This document shows positions 44,608-54,200 of a DNA stretch of 63,560 nucleotides, one piece after another. Location: contig RECS01000159.1 in NCBI GenBank assembly GCA_007693915.1, positions 1-63,560 on the forward strand, in the 5' to 3' direction. Below the pieces are notes generated by a model, which searched no databases, was not told the DNA's origin, and worked only from the letters and a program-made list of their open reading frames with translations. Position 1 is the stretch's first letter; each line of letters opens with the position of its first letter. The position numbers and the translations under genes were made by a program. This DNA comes from Saprospirales bacterium (GTDB lineage Bacteria; Bacteroidota; Bacteroidia; Chitinophagales; Saprospiraceae).

Positions 44608-46112
44608 AAAAAAATTTCTCAAGGCTTGAGGAAATTCTACAATTTTCAGTTGAGCAATGGCCAAATAATATAGCGGTTGTTGACCGTGAAAACCTTTTGA
44701 CTTACAGTGATCTAAATTTCCTTTCGAATCAAATTTGCTCACAACTAAATCAGCTAAATCTTCCAAAAAGTAGTAGAATTGGAATTTTACTGCCCAAATG
44801 TAGTTGGTCGCTAATAAGTATTTTTGGTATTCTCAAAGCTGGGCACGCCTATGTACCGCTTGACTATGATGCACCCTGGGAAAGAAATCATTTCATTATA
44901 AAAGATTGTTCGCTTAACGCCATAATAGGCTACAAAGATTCTGAAATAGATCGAGAAAATTCTTATCAGAATCCAATCCAAATATCGGAATCCAATGTTG
45001 TTATTTTTTCCAGGAGGGCTTTTGACCTTAATCAACAACAAGATATCGGCGAAATGGCTTACATTCTTTACACCTCTGGGTCAACAGGCAAACCCAAGGG
45101 AGTAGTGTTTTCCCACTCCAATGCATTGAGTTTTATTCATTGGTGTAGAGCCACCTTTACTGCTACCGACCAATCCATTTTTTCGTCCCATGCTCCCTTT
45201 CACTTCGATTTATCTATCCTGGATATTTACCTTCCTCTCAGCCATGGAAGTAGATTAGTTTTGATCGACAGTCATACGGGTAAAAACCCCAGGGCCTTGT
45301 CTCATTTGATTGAAAGCGAAAAAATAACTCATTGGTACTCCACTCCAACAATTTTGAAACTAATTCTACATTACGGAAAGCCTGAACGTTTTGACCACAG
45401 TAGCCTACAGAATGTCTTATATGCAGGAGAAGTATTTCCAACCCTGCCCCTAAGAGCACTTTCAAAAATATGGGGCAAGGCGATATTTTTTAATCTTTAC
45501 GGTCCGACAGAAACCAATGTTTGCACCTATTATCCTATCCCTCAAATCATATCCGATGAAAAAAATGAACCCTTTCCCATTGGAAGAGTTTGTAATCATT
45601 TAGAAGCAAAACTGATAAAATGCGAAAATACTAAACAGGAATTATGCATTTCCGGTCCGGCAGTTTGTCAGGGATATTGGAATAATGAAGAAAAAAATCG
45701 AGAAACATTTTTTTGGGAAGATGGAAAAAAATGGTACAAAACCGGTGATTTGGTTAGTATGGATAATGAAGGGAATTTTATATTTGAAGGCAGGAAAGAC
45801 AGGATGATTAAAAAAAATGGATTTCGAATTGAACTCGGTGAAATAGAAAACACATTAAACCATCACCCATCAGTTAATCACGCAGCAGTATTAGCCGTAA
45901 AAAATAAATCTGAGGAGGTAAGTATCCATTCTTTTATTCAAAACAAAGAAAATACAAGTCTGAATAGTGCCGACATTAGAAATTATTGCAACGAATTTTT
46001 GCCCTATTATATGCTTCCTGATAAGATTCACTTTGTTGAAAAACTTCCGGTTACAAGCACAGATAAAACAGATTATCAGGCTTTGAAAAAAATGTTAGCG
46101 AATGGACTTTAA
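44604..46112 (+). CDS. L-prolyl-carrier protein adenylating enzyme (PltF-like)
   Basis: 502 residues, a free-standing NRPS-type adenylation domain. Core motifs: ILYTSGSTGKPKGVVFSH (A3), LYGPTETNVC (A5), YKTGDLV (A7), NGFRIELGEIE (A8). Aligning by eye to PheA, the specificity residues are Asp202, Leu203, Leu206, Tyr245, Leu272, Ala274, Leu298, Val306, Cys307 and Lys488: the code known for L-proline in PltF, CloN4 and RedM. It should make prolyl-AMP and load it on the carrier at 44353. It starts with GTG in the carrier stop and its end overlaps the dehydrogenase gene by 11 bases. Confidence 0.9.
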   Translation: MKKNFSRLEEILQFSVEQWPNNIAVVDRENLLTYSDLNFLSNQICSQLNQLNLPKSSRIGILLPKCSWSLISIFGILKAGHAYVPLDYDAPWERNHFIIKDCSLNAIIGYKDSEIDRENSYQNPIQISESNVVIFSRRAFDLNQQQDIGEMAYILYTSGSTGKPKGVVFSHSNALSFIHWCRATFTATDQSIFSSHAPFHFDLSILDIYLPLSHGSRLVLIDSHTGKNPRALSHLIESEKITHWYSTPTILKLILHYGKPERFDHSSLQNVLYAGEVFPTLPLRALSKIWGKAIFFNLYGPTETNVCTYYPIPQIISDEKNEPFPIGRVCNHLEAKLIKCENTKQELCISGPAVCQGYWNNEEKNRETFFWEDGKKWYKTGDLVSMDNEGNFIFEGRKDRMIKKNGFRIELGEIENTLNHHPSVNHAAVLAVKNKSEEVSIHSFIQNKENTSLNSADIRNYCNEFLPYYMLPDKIHFVEKLPVTSTDKTDYQALKKMLANGL

Positions 46113-47253
46113 TATCAGTAAGGAACAAGAGAAAATTATTTCAGAAATAAAAGTTTTCTCAAATGAAGTAATCAACAAGCTCGATTACCAGATAGCTGGT
46201 TTAAGTCCCTTTAGTAAGGAGGATTGGAGAAGATGCGGTGAAATCAAACTTCACGGACTGCCCATTCCGGAAGAATTTGGTGGGAGAGGTCTGGATGCAG
46301 TTTCAACTGCCCTTGCACTGGAAGAATTAGGATATAGTTGTATTGATGCCGGCTTGCCTTTTGCTATAGCTGCTCAGATGCTTTCTTGTCTGGTTCCAAT
46401 TTGGAAGTTTGGCAATAACGAACAAAAGGAAGAACTTCTTCCTCATTTGTGCAGAGGAGAAAAATTATTGGCCAACAGTATTACAGAAAAAGATTCCGGC
46501 TCAGATGTTTACAATATGGCTGGCAGGGCTGAAAAAATCGATGACAATATTTTCCAACTCAATGCTGAAAAAACCATGATAACAAACGCTCCTATAGCTG
46601 ATGGTTCTTTATTGTATTTGGCAACCCAGGCTGAAAAGGGGTATTTTGGGGGGATATCAGCTTTTATTGTAGACCATAATCTAAGCGGGGCGGAATCTGA
46701 GGAAGTTATTGAAAAAATTGGATTGGAAAGTGTTCAAATGGGGAAACAGCAATTTAAAAATGTTAGAATTGATAAAAATAAAATACTGGGTCAGGAAGGA
46801 TCGGGTGGGCCGATTTTTGCACTAAGTATGGATTGGGAGCGTGCTTGTTTGGGAGCTGTCCATGTAGGATTAATGAGGAAAATACTAGAATTTTGTATAA
46901 ATTTTGTCAAAAAAAGAAAAGTTGGAAATACCTACATCAGTAAACATCAAGCCGTTTCTCACAAAATCGCCAATATGAAAGTCAGTCTGCACATTAGTCG
47001 ACTTGCGCTTTACCAGGCAGCCTGGAGTCTTGACAACCAATCAAGACCTGGACTATCTGCCTCAATATCAAAACTTTATATTAGCGAATCGTTAGAACAA
47101 GTCTGTAGAGATGCTTTTCACATTATGGGAGGAGCAGCATATTTAAAGGGCAGTTTTATTGAAACCTACCTCAGAGATTCCCTGAGTGCGACTATCTACT
47201 CCGGGACTTCAGATATTCAGAGAAATATTATAGCTAAAAATTTGGGAATTTAA
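46102..47253 (+). CDS. Acyl-CoA dehydrogenase-like flavoenzyme (PltE-like)
   Basis: 383 residues with the full acyl-CoA dehydrogenase fold: GLPIPEEFGGRG, NSITEKDSGSDV and the C-terminal IYSGTSDIQRNIIAK. At the usual base position (Glu in YEGT) this protein has Ser, while Glu246 in SMDWERACLG stands where isovaleryl-CoA dehydrogenase and the prolyl-carrier oxidases have their base. Beside a proline-activating enzyme and a carrier, the likely reaction is four-electron oxidation of prolyl-S-carrier to pyrrolyl-2-carboxyl-S-carrier. A role on a normal acyl-CoA cannot be excluded from sequence alone. Confidence 0.88.
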   Translation: MDFNISKEQEKIISEIKVFSNEVINKLDYQIAGLSPFSKEDWRRCGEIKLHGLPIPEEFGGRGLDAVSTALALEELGYSCIDAGLPFAIAAQMLSCLVPIWKFGNNEQKEELLPHLCRGEKLLANSITEKDSGSDVYNMAGRAEKIDDNIFQLNAEKTMITNAPIADGSLLYLATQAEKGYFGGISAFIVDHNLSGAESEEVIEKIGLESVQMGKQQFKNVRIDKNKILGQEGSGGPIFALSMDWERACLGAVHVGLMRKILEFCINFVKKRKVGNTYISKHQAVSHKIANMKVSLHISRLALYQAAWSLDNQSRPGLSASISKLYISESLEQVCRDAFHIMGGAAYLKGSFIETYLRDSLSATIYSGTSDIQRNIIAKNLGI

Positions 47254-47256
47254 TGT

Positions 47257-47264
47257 TACTTTTG
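47257..47264 (+). promoter_or_regulatory. -7 element (TACTTTTG) before the halogenase-like gene
   Basis: TACTTTTG fits TAnnTTTG and lies in the 26-base gap before the last enzyme gene. The leader would be about 9 bases. It may add a second transcript start inside the unit. Confidence 0.4.
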
Positions 47265-47279
47265 TAGTCAATTGTAAAT

Positions 47280-48611
47280 ATGTTTAAAATGGTAGAAAAA
47301 GATCTAATTGTAATTGGAGGTGGACCAACGGGTTCTACTATAGCGTCATACATGAGCATGAAGGGCTACAAGGTTACCCTTTTTGAAAAAGAAAAATTTC
47401 CCAGACCACATGTTGGGGAGTCTCTTCTGCCTTTTAACTATTTTTTGTTCGAAGAATTAGGGGTTTTAGACAAAATGGAAACGAGGTTTCACAGAAAACC
47501 CGGGGTTAAGTTTACCAACTCTGATGGGTCAGCAAGTACTGTTTGGTATTTTGACCATGTAATAAAAAACCCAAGTTCCCTTTCTTTTCATGTCGATCGG
47601 GCTGCATTTGATAAGCTTCTATTAGATCGTTCAAAAGAACTAGGTGCAATTGTTTATGAGGAAACAGCAGTTAAAAAAGTTGAATTTAAAGAGGATGAAA
47701 ATAAAGTGATTGTATCCACTCTAAATAAAATGGGACAAAAGGGTGAATTTACGGCTGACTTTATTATTGATGCAAGTGGTCAAAATACATTTTTAGCCAA
47801 CCACTTTAAAGATAAGTCCAATTATGAGGGATTGGATAGGGTGGCTGTCAATTCTCACTGGAACAACCCATCTTATGATAAAGAACTGGAAGAAGGATGC
47901 ATTGAAATCATTCATCTCGGAGGTGAGAAAATGGGTTGGATATGGGCAATCCCCATTTCTTCAAAAAGATTAAGTGTGGGGGTAGTCATGTCAGCAGATT
48001 ACTTTAAATCACTTCGAAAAAAATACGCAGGAGAATCTAATATTCTAGATAAAATTTATTTGTCTGAATTGACTGAATCACCGGTTATTAGCAAGATTTT
48101 AAAAAATGCTGAAAAAGATGCCCCTGCAATGGCTCACGGAGATTACTCGTATTATACCAATAAAAAATATGGTGATCAATTTGCTATAATTGGGGATGCA
48201 TCAGCTTTTCTTGATCCCATTTTCTCAAGTGGAATTTATATCGGAATGATGAGTGCAAAGTTTCTAAGTGAAAGTTTGGATGAAGCATTTCAAAAAGGAC
48301 TGCCACCCTCAGACTTGATAAAATCAGTCTACGATGATCTAAATGGTGGCTATGATCTGGTTGAAAAATTAATTAGGATTTTTTATGACCCAAATGCCAT
48401 TTCTTTACCTAACATTGGTCTCATAAGAAATGAAGGTTATGAAAAGTTCCATACCGCATACAAAATATATCACTTCCTACTTCAAGGAGATTTCCTTAAA
48501 AATCACCAAAAATATAGTAAAGCGGCAGATATCCTTAAAGATACCAAACAACTTGAAAAATATACCAATTTTGTAAAATCAAAAGATTCTGAAGCCGTTA
48601 TACATCCATAA
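47280..48611 (+). CDS. Flavin-dependent halogenase-like enzyme (PltA-like)
   Basis: 443 residues, close in length to PltA. It has the FAD motif VIGGGPTGST, FPRPHVGESLLPF, the halogenase WxWxIP motif as WIWAIP at 220-225, and GDASAFLDPIFSSGIY at 305-320, whose FxDPxxSSG form is typical of halogenases acting on carrier-bound or phenolic substrates. A Lys suited to the hypohalous-acid relay is seen at 73 (HRKPGVKF). By context it would chlorinate or brominate the pyrrolyl-carrier. A non-halogenating FAD oxidoreductase is the main alternative. No flavin reductase is adjacent. The ATG at 47289 is another possible start. Confidence 0.8.
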   Translation: MFKMVEKDLIVIGGGPTGSTIASYMSMKGYKVTLFEKEKFPRPHVGESLLPFNYFLFEELGVLDKMETRFHRKPGVKFTNSDGSASTVWYFDHVIKNPSSLSFHVDRAAFDKLLLDRSKELGAIVYEETAVKKVEFKEDENKVIVSTLNKMGQKGEFTADFIIDASGQNTFLANHFKDKSNYEGLDRVAVNSHWNNPSYDKELEEGCIEIIHLGGEKMGWIWAIPISSKRLSVGVVMSADYFKSLRKKYAGESNILDKIYLSELTESPVISKILKNAEKDAPAMAHGDYSYYTNKKYGDQFAIIGDASAFLDPIFSSGIYIGMMSAKFLSESLDEAFQKGLPPSDLIKSVYDDLNGGYDLVEKLIRIFYDPNAISLPNIGLIRNEGYEKFHTAYKIYHFLLQGDFLKNHQKYSKAADILKDTKQLEKYTNFVKSKDSEAVIHP

Positions 48612-48634
48612 TTTTTAACTATAAAAAAATCAAT

Positions 48635-49054
48635 ATGAAAACTTTTGTTAAATTATTTGCCTTTTCGTTCTTAATTTTAGGTTTCTATTCTTGCGCAAGT
48701 AGTGGCGAGGAAGGGGATAAAGACAATCAAAATGACGTAACTTCGGAAATTAGTCCCGAAGATGCAGAGCGAAGAGCCAATATGCAGTTGGAATGGAATA
48801 TCAGTGAGATTATTGACCTTTGGGTCAATAATCTGGATGAAAGATTAACCTTGACCGATGATGCAAAAGACGGGATTAGACGGGTTTATTCCGATGCCTA
48901 CACCAGTTCAAGAGGTAGTCTAGATGACAGAATTGACCGCGATCAGGCAAGAGAACTCAGACAACAATTAGTCAGAGAAACAGAAAATGAAATCGTTGAG
49001 CTCCTTACTGAGGATCAGGCAAATTTTTACAAGAGGTTTTACGAAGACAAATAA
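48635..49054 (+). CDS. Small lipoprotein of unknown function
   Basis: 139 residues with a lipobox (FYSCASS), an acidic linker and a helical domain (DLWVNNLDERLTLTDDAKDGI, LLTEDQANFYKRF) loosely like Spy/CpxP-type folds. It lies 24 bases after the halogenase-like gene and ends at a terminator, so it is probably co-transcribed. No function is assigned. Confidence 0.7.
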   Translation: MKTFVKLFAFSFLILGFYSCASSGEEGDKDNQNDVTSEISPEDAERRANMQLEWNISEIIDLWVNNLDERLTLTDDAKDGIRRVYSDAYTSSRGSLDDRIDRDQARELRQQLVRETENEIVELLTEDQANFYKRFYEDK

Positions 49055-49067
49055 CTTGAAATGCAAC

Positions 49068-49104
49068 CCGACTAAGGTTTAACTCTTAGTCGGTTCTTCT
49101 TTTT
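49068..49104 (+). terminator. Rho-independent terminator ending the pyrrole-type unit
   Basis: CCGACTAAG pairs perfectly with CTTAGTCGG across 8 bases and a T-rich tract follows. It sits over the last codons of the convergent glycosyltransferase gene. Confidence 0.88.
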
Positions 49105-50191
49105 CCAACAGGTTTTTGTATATTTCCTGATATCTGTGTGTAGCTACTTTTAGAGGAAAAATTCTCTTAGGCAAATAATTCCACTCTCCTTTACAGGCTT
49201 TTTTCATGGCATAAAATAGACTTTCCTCATCAAGGGTTTCTAATTCTATCATACTTCCGCCAACCACTTCCTTTAAGGCCCCCTTACCTGAACTGACAAT
49301 AGGAATTCCCATGGCAACTGACTCAGCTGCTACAAAACAAAACCCTTCACTGTGTGAGGGAATGACAACTACAGCTGAGGAGGCAACCTCTTTCAAAAGC
49401 TCTTTTCTGGGCAATTCATGTAAAAAGGTCACTCTATTGGAAATATCTGATTTTTCAACTGTCCTTCTAGTCCAATTAAATACCTTGTCTGGTTTTTTCG
49501 AAATGATCAATTTTAGATGCACTTCACGGTTTTCTTTACAAAGTTCAGTAAAGGCAGGAATCAAAACTTCCAATCCCTTCGACACCCCAGGCCTGCCAAA
49601 AAAACAAAATGTAAATTTTTTCTCCTTTTGAACTGGAAGGTTTTCAAACTCACCATAATCTAAGCCATTATATACCAACGAGACTTTTTTTGCAGGAACT
49701 CCTCCTTCCTTTAAGCAATCTACTGTAAATTGAGAAACTCCCACAAAGCAATCAAATTTCATTCTCAATATAAACTTTTCGAATAATGAAAATGCTACTC
49801 TCTCGGGAAAACTCAAAAAGGGAAGATTGAACCAAAGACGTCCCCATACCTCATGGAAGGTAATAATCGATTTTGTCCTACTAATCCAGGCGGCAAAGCG
49901 TGCCGGAAGAGCTGCATTATAAGAGGAAGTATGAATGATATCGGCCCATTTAGCCCATTTAACGCATGAAGGAATAGACAAGAGGGTGAACCCAAAACGG
50001 TTGCCGACTTTTAATCTAATTACCTCCACCCCACCGATTACCTCTTTTGCAGGTAGTTTGCTTTTAAATAAAGTGGTTATCACTTTAACCTCAAAACCAT
50101 TATTCAGGAGTGATTCTGCCAAGGACTTCCACAGTTCTTCTGCTCCGCCTATATAAGGATAGTAATGTTCAACAACAAATAATATCTTCAC
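49079..50191 (-). CDS. GT4-family glycosyltransferase
   Basis: 370 residues: FVVEHYYPYIGGAEELWKSL is the family N terminus, FFGRPGVSKGLEVLIPAF the donor domain, and SEGFCFVAAESVAMG the E-x7-E motif. It starts with GTG inside the stop of the DUF2304 gene (GTGA), so translation is coupled. It is the last gene of a four-gene minus-strand unit. Confidence 0.9.
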   Translation of the reverse strand: MKILFVVEHYYPYIGGAEELWKSLAESLLNNGFEVKVITTLFKSKLPAKEVIGGVEVIRLKVGNRFGFTLLSIPSCVKWAKWADIIHTSSYNAALPARFAAWISRTKSIITFHEVWGRLWFNLPFLSFPERVAFSLFEKFILRMKFDCFVGVSQFTVDCLKEGGVPAKKVSLVYNGLDYGEFENLPVQKEKKFTFCFFGRPGVSKGLEVLIPAFTELCKENREVHLKLIISKKPDKVFNWTRRTVEKSDISNRVTFLHELPRKELLKEVASSAVVVIPSHSEGFCFVAAESVAMGIPIVSSGKGALKEVVGGSMIELETLDEESLFYAMKKACKGEWNYLPKRIFPLKVATHRYQEIYKNLLEKEEPTKS

Positions 50192-50544
50192 TTCTCTTTC
50201 TCTTTAGTTTCAAATTGAGTTAGTGAAATTTTGCGAACTAATTTTGTGATGACCCTATTTTGCTCTTTAATGACTGAAAACGTCTTAAAGTGAATAAAAA
50301 AAGAAGCTGCAAGTCCAATAAAAATAATTGCATTAACATTATCTTTAATTCCCAGAGCATGTGACAAAGCGTTTGTGATTTCATCTGGTATGATCGCAAC
50401 TACTGCTATCCCTAACCATAATAGTACCCAAAAAAAAGATTCAAAAAGGGTATTTTGCCCCTTAAAATGACTAATTAAAGTTAATGTAATAGCAAATAAG
50501 GCTATTAGTGGTACCAATATCTGATATACTTCCAATCCTGCCAT
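50188..50544 (-). CDS. DUF2304 membrane protein
   Basis: 118 residues with three membrane helices and a short basic tail, matching DUF2304: YQILVPLIALFAITLTL, FWVLLWLGIAVVAIIPDEI, and a C-terminal cytoplasmic helix. These proteins are usually encoded beside GT2 polyprenyl-phosphate sugar transferases, as here, and may help the lipid-linked sugar cross the membrane. Confidence 0.85.
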   Translation of the reverse strand: MAGLEVYQILVPLIALFAITLTLISHFKGQNTLFESFFWVLLWLGIAVVAIIPDEITNALSHALGIKDNVNAIIFIGLAASFFIHFKTFSVIKEQNRVITKLVRKISLTQFETKEKEK

Positions 50545-50555
50545 TATATTATACC

Positions 50556-51266
50556 CTATTTTATCTTAAATAATACATGATGCAGTAAATTAAAAAATGT
50601 CTTTACGCCAACTAAAAAACCTTGACCCTTTTGCATGGATTCCTCAGTATATTTAACCCTAATGGGTACATTACTGATTTTCAAGCCGTGGTGGTGGGCC
50701 TTGATAACCACTTCACTACAAAACTCAAACCCATCTTGCTCAATATTAATTTTCTCTACCGCTTTCCGACTCCAAACCCTAAATCCTGACTGTGAATCAC
50801 TTACCATTCTGAAACTCATCCATCCTGTTACTAAATCTGCAATCACATTATAAACTTTACGTCTGAAGGGAATAACATTTTTCCCTGATGAAAAACGGTC
50901 GCCAATAGTAATATCAGCCCCCTGTTCAATATGCATTTGCATTAGGTAAATAACATCCTCAGTATAATGTTGTCCATCACCATCCATAGTTACAGCAATC
51001 TTGAATTTTTCTGACTTCCTAAATATTTCCATACCTGTTGCTGTCGCCGCACCTGCTCCTCGGTTAATAATATGCCTTACTATAAATGCCCCGGCATCAA
51101 TTGCCTCCTTTGAAGAATTATCGCTACTACCATCATCTACCACTAACACATTCAAATACCCCCTTTCGAGAAGTTCGCTTACCACTCTCCCAATTCTCCC
51201 TTCTTCATTGAAAACGGGAATAACAATCAAGACTTTATCCTTAATTTCTCCCGAAAATACACCCAT
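50556..51266 (-). CDS. GT2 glycosyltransferase, dolichol-phosphate mannosyltransferase-like
   Basis: 236 residues in a GT-A fold with LIVIPVFNEEGRIG, VVDDGSSDN and TMDGDGQHYTEDV (DxD region). It resembles DPM1/GtrB-type enzymes that load a sugar on polyprenyl phosphate. With the DUF2304 protein and the GT-C-like protein next to it, it would supply a lipid-linked sugar for transfer outside the membrane. Confidence 0.9.
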   Translation of the reverse strand: MGVFSGEIKDKVLIVIPVFNEEGRIGRVVSELLERGYLNVLVVDDGSSDNSSKEAIDAGAFIVRHIINRGAGAATATGMEIFRKSEKFKIAVTMDGDGQHYTEDVIYLMQMHIEQGADITIGDRFSSGKNVIPFRRKVYNVIADLVTGWMSFRMVSDSQSGFRVWSRKAVEKINIEQDGFEFCSEVVIKAHHHGLKISNVPIRVKYTEESMQKGQGFLVGVKTFFNLLHHVLFKIK

Positions 51267-51269
51267 CCC

Positions 51270-54200
51270 TTATTTTAATCTGAATAATGCAAGTTTACCC
51301 CTTTCAATAATTTGAGTTCCAAAAATATCATTTCTCACCAAAATCATCCTTCCCATATGTTCAATTTGACGATCACCCAGTGGATGTTCTACCAATCTAT
51401 CCGTCCCAATCAATTCTATGTATTGATTATTGTGCAAAAATTCGACAAACTCCTCCACTTTTTTTGTTAAAGTTCCATCAGTTGTGCGATCCATAGTATG
51501 AACATCTAGATCTAAAAGAAAATAATCAACTCCAAAACTTTTAAACCTATTTACTGAAGCCACCATACTTTTGTTGGACATTCCCCAGATACCTGTAAAA
51601 AAATCCAGCTGATTATCATCAAAAACCCTTTTGTGATTATCATGGATAAAAAACCTCATCATACTACCTACATTAAAAACAATTTTTTCTGTATCCCTAT
51701 TTAACTCTTCAATAATCAGCTTTGTTTGGGGATTAAAAACACTTAGAAAATACTCATCATAATCAAGTTGACCTGAAGCGTACTGTATAGTAGCAGGATT
51801 GACCACAGTAGAAAAATCTGTTTGCTCAGGTTGAGTAGGTTTCCCTAAGGCATAAGGTGAAAGACGTAAAGTCAAAATCATTACGAGCCAAAGGACTAAT
51901 ATTAGCATACTAAAGATACTAACCCCTCTGTATTTCTTGTAAACAGAGCCACCGTCACAAAAATAAAGAGTGACTAATAAAAGGGAAGCTATAGCTAAAC
52001 CACTAAACCCATACCAAGGAACTCCACTGGCAAAAAGAACCCAACAACAAAAGAATACAAAACTAAAAAATACCAAGGCACTGATAATGGGTTGGCTATT
52101 GAGTCGCACTCCTCTAAAGCAAAAAAACAAGACTGGTAAAGATACTAAAATACAAATTACACTTCCTAGGTCCCCTAAAGAAGCAAGAATTTCATACAGT
52201 GGGCTCAATAAGCCTGCAGTCAATAACAATGGATAAATTAACAAAAGGTGCATACCACTTAAATGTGAAAAAAAAGCTGAACCTGACCCATAATTTTTCT
52301 GACTAATTTGATCAATAATTTCATTTGTACCTGCTGTATTCTCAGGATTGTACACCGACCAAAGGGTTAGTGACATCCAAACCCATAAGATAGAAAGGGA
52401 CAATCCCCATACTTTCTTGTCCATTTTTCTTCCAGAGAAAATCAACAATGGTAGAAACATTAGAAACATTAAGCCAATATCAGTTGAGAGTAGATTTACA
52501 TTTTTCCTCATAGTCAAATCGTATGGAAGGGAGAAAAACCGAGGAAAACCCTTTTCAGATCCCAGATATCTGCCCAATTCTTCTACCCTGCCAGTATTTT
52601 CAGGAAAATCAATAATTTCCATCTCTGCATTACTCATGCTTATCACTTGAAAGTCCTTTTCTAAATTATAATCCGAGAAATTAAAATCTAAATTACTCAG
52701 ATCATTTACTGAACCCAAAAGCACAGGTGCGGGGTCTTTCCCCTCCATTAAATTAGTCAAAGAAAAATTCCCGTGCTCTATGATATTCTTTCCTGCCCAT
52801 GGTGCGAGTAAAACAAAAATTGGGACAATAAATGCCAGTATGAGTTTGAAAAGGTGCAAAAAATTCTCTCTCTTATTGAAACTCAAAAGAAAGTAGACAA
52901 TAGAGGATATCGTTAATACCAATACCAAAATCCACTTATCAGAAGAAACGATTTCTATGGCAGAAAACTGATGTGCATCGATAAAAAACAGGAAAGCCAA
53001 ACCAAGAAATACAATACCAAAAGCTGAATAAAAACCTGCTCTTATGAAAAATAACATTCCCAAAAGTGCAACAATTGTCATGCTTGCTGTAAACTTAATT
53101 CCCAATGCAAAACCACAAAGCAATCCTACAAGACCCCAGAGGATAAGTTCTTCCTTTTTTACAGCTAATGTTCTAATATTTTTTTCATCTTCGGAGATTA
53201 TCTTTCTGAAATAGTAATTGACTACTAATGCAACCGCGAGTAAAACAAAAAACAATTTCCCTAAATCTGTTTTTACTTCAGTTGAGGATTGCCACAATAC
53301 AAGTGGCATACAATAAAATATCACAGCAGCAAAAATAGCCCAGTTCACAGAAATGAATAAACGCCCAATTTGAACAACAAGCAACATACTCAATACTCCA
53401 CCAAAAATACCAATATACTGCGCAATGGGATTACTGTCAAAAACTACATACCCAATACCCATAATTATTGACCAGTAATACGGCATTTGACCCTTTATTA
53501 ACTCACCTGACTGACTCATCAACATGGGAGTATTCAGGTACAAAGTCAGAGAATCGAAACCAATCGGAACAGCAGTAGTTATACTAATGAAATTTACAGC
53601 TGTCACCAAAACTGCAATAAAAACAAGGAAAATTGCTGCAGGATGCAAAACGATCTCAGGCTGTTTTTTAAAAACTTCTTTTCTGAAAAATTCCAATGTT
53701 TCTCTCCAGCCTACGCCCGAAAGAAGAATCAATACAACCACAACAGGCCAAAGAGTATAATGCCCGAAGGCTGCTAAAATAAACAGTATTAATGCAAGCA
53801 AAATAAAACCAAGAGATATGGAGATGAAAAAATTAAATCCTTTGACAACATCCTGTTTGATAACCGAAAAAAGAAAAGCTCCTGATGAAAACGAGGCTAT
53901 CAAAACTAGAAAAAACTTCAGGTGAAGAATTATAGTGTTTAGAAGAAAGCCACTAAAAGACCAATCAGCTCCATGCTTTGATTGATGAAAGGCTGCAAAT
54001 AAAACCATTAGCAACAATAAAACCGGGTATAAATAAATCCACCTAAAATTATTAATGCGTAATTGAAAAGAAATTGGCCTCTTGACAAATAGAAATATTA
54101 GAAGCAAACATAAAACTGCATTTAAAAAAAGAAAATCAGTATATTTAATAAATCTCAGTGCATAAATATAATCTGTAGAATTACCAAAAAAATCTGTGAG

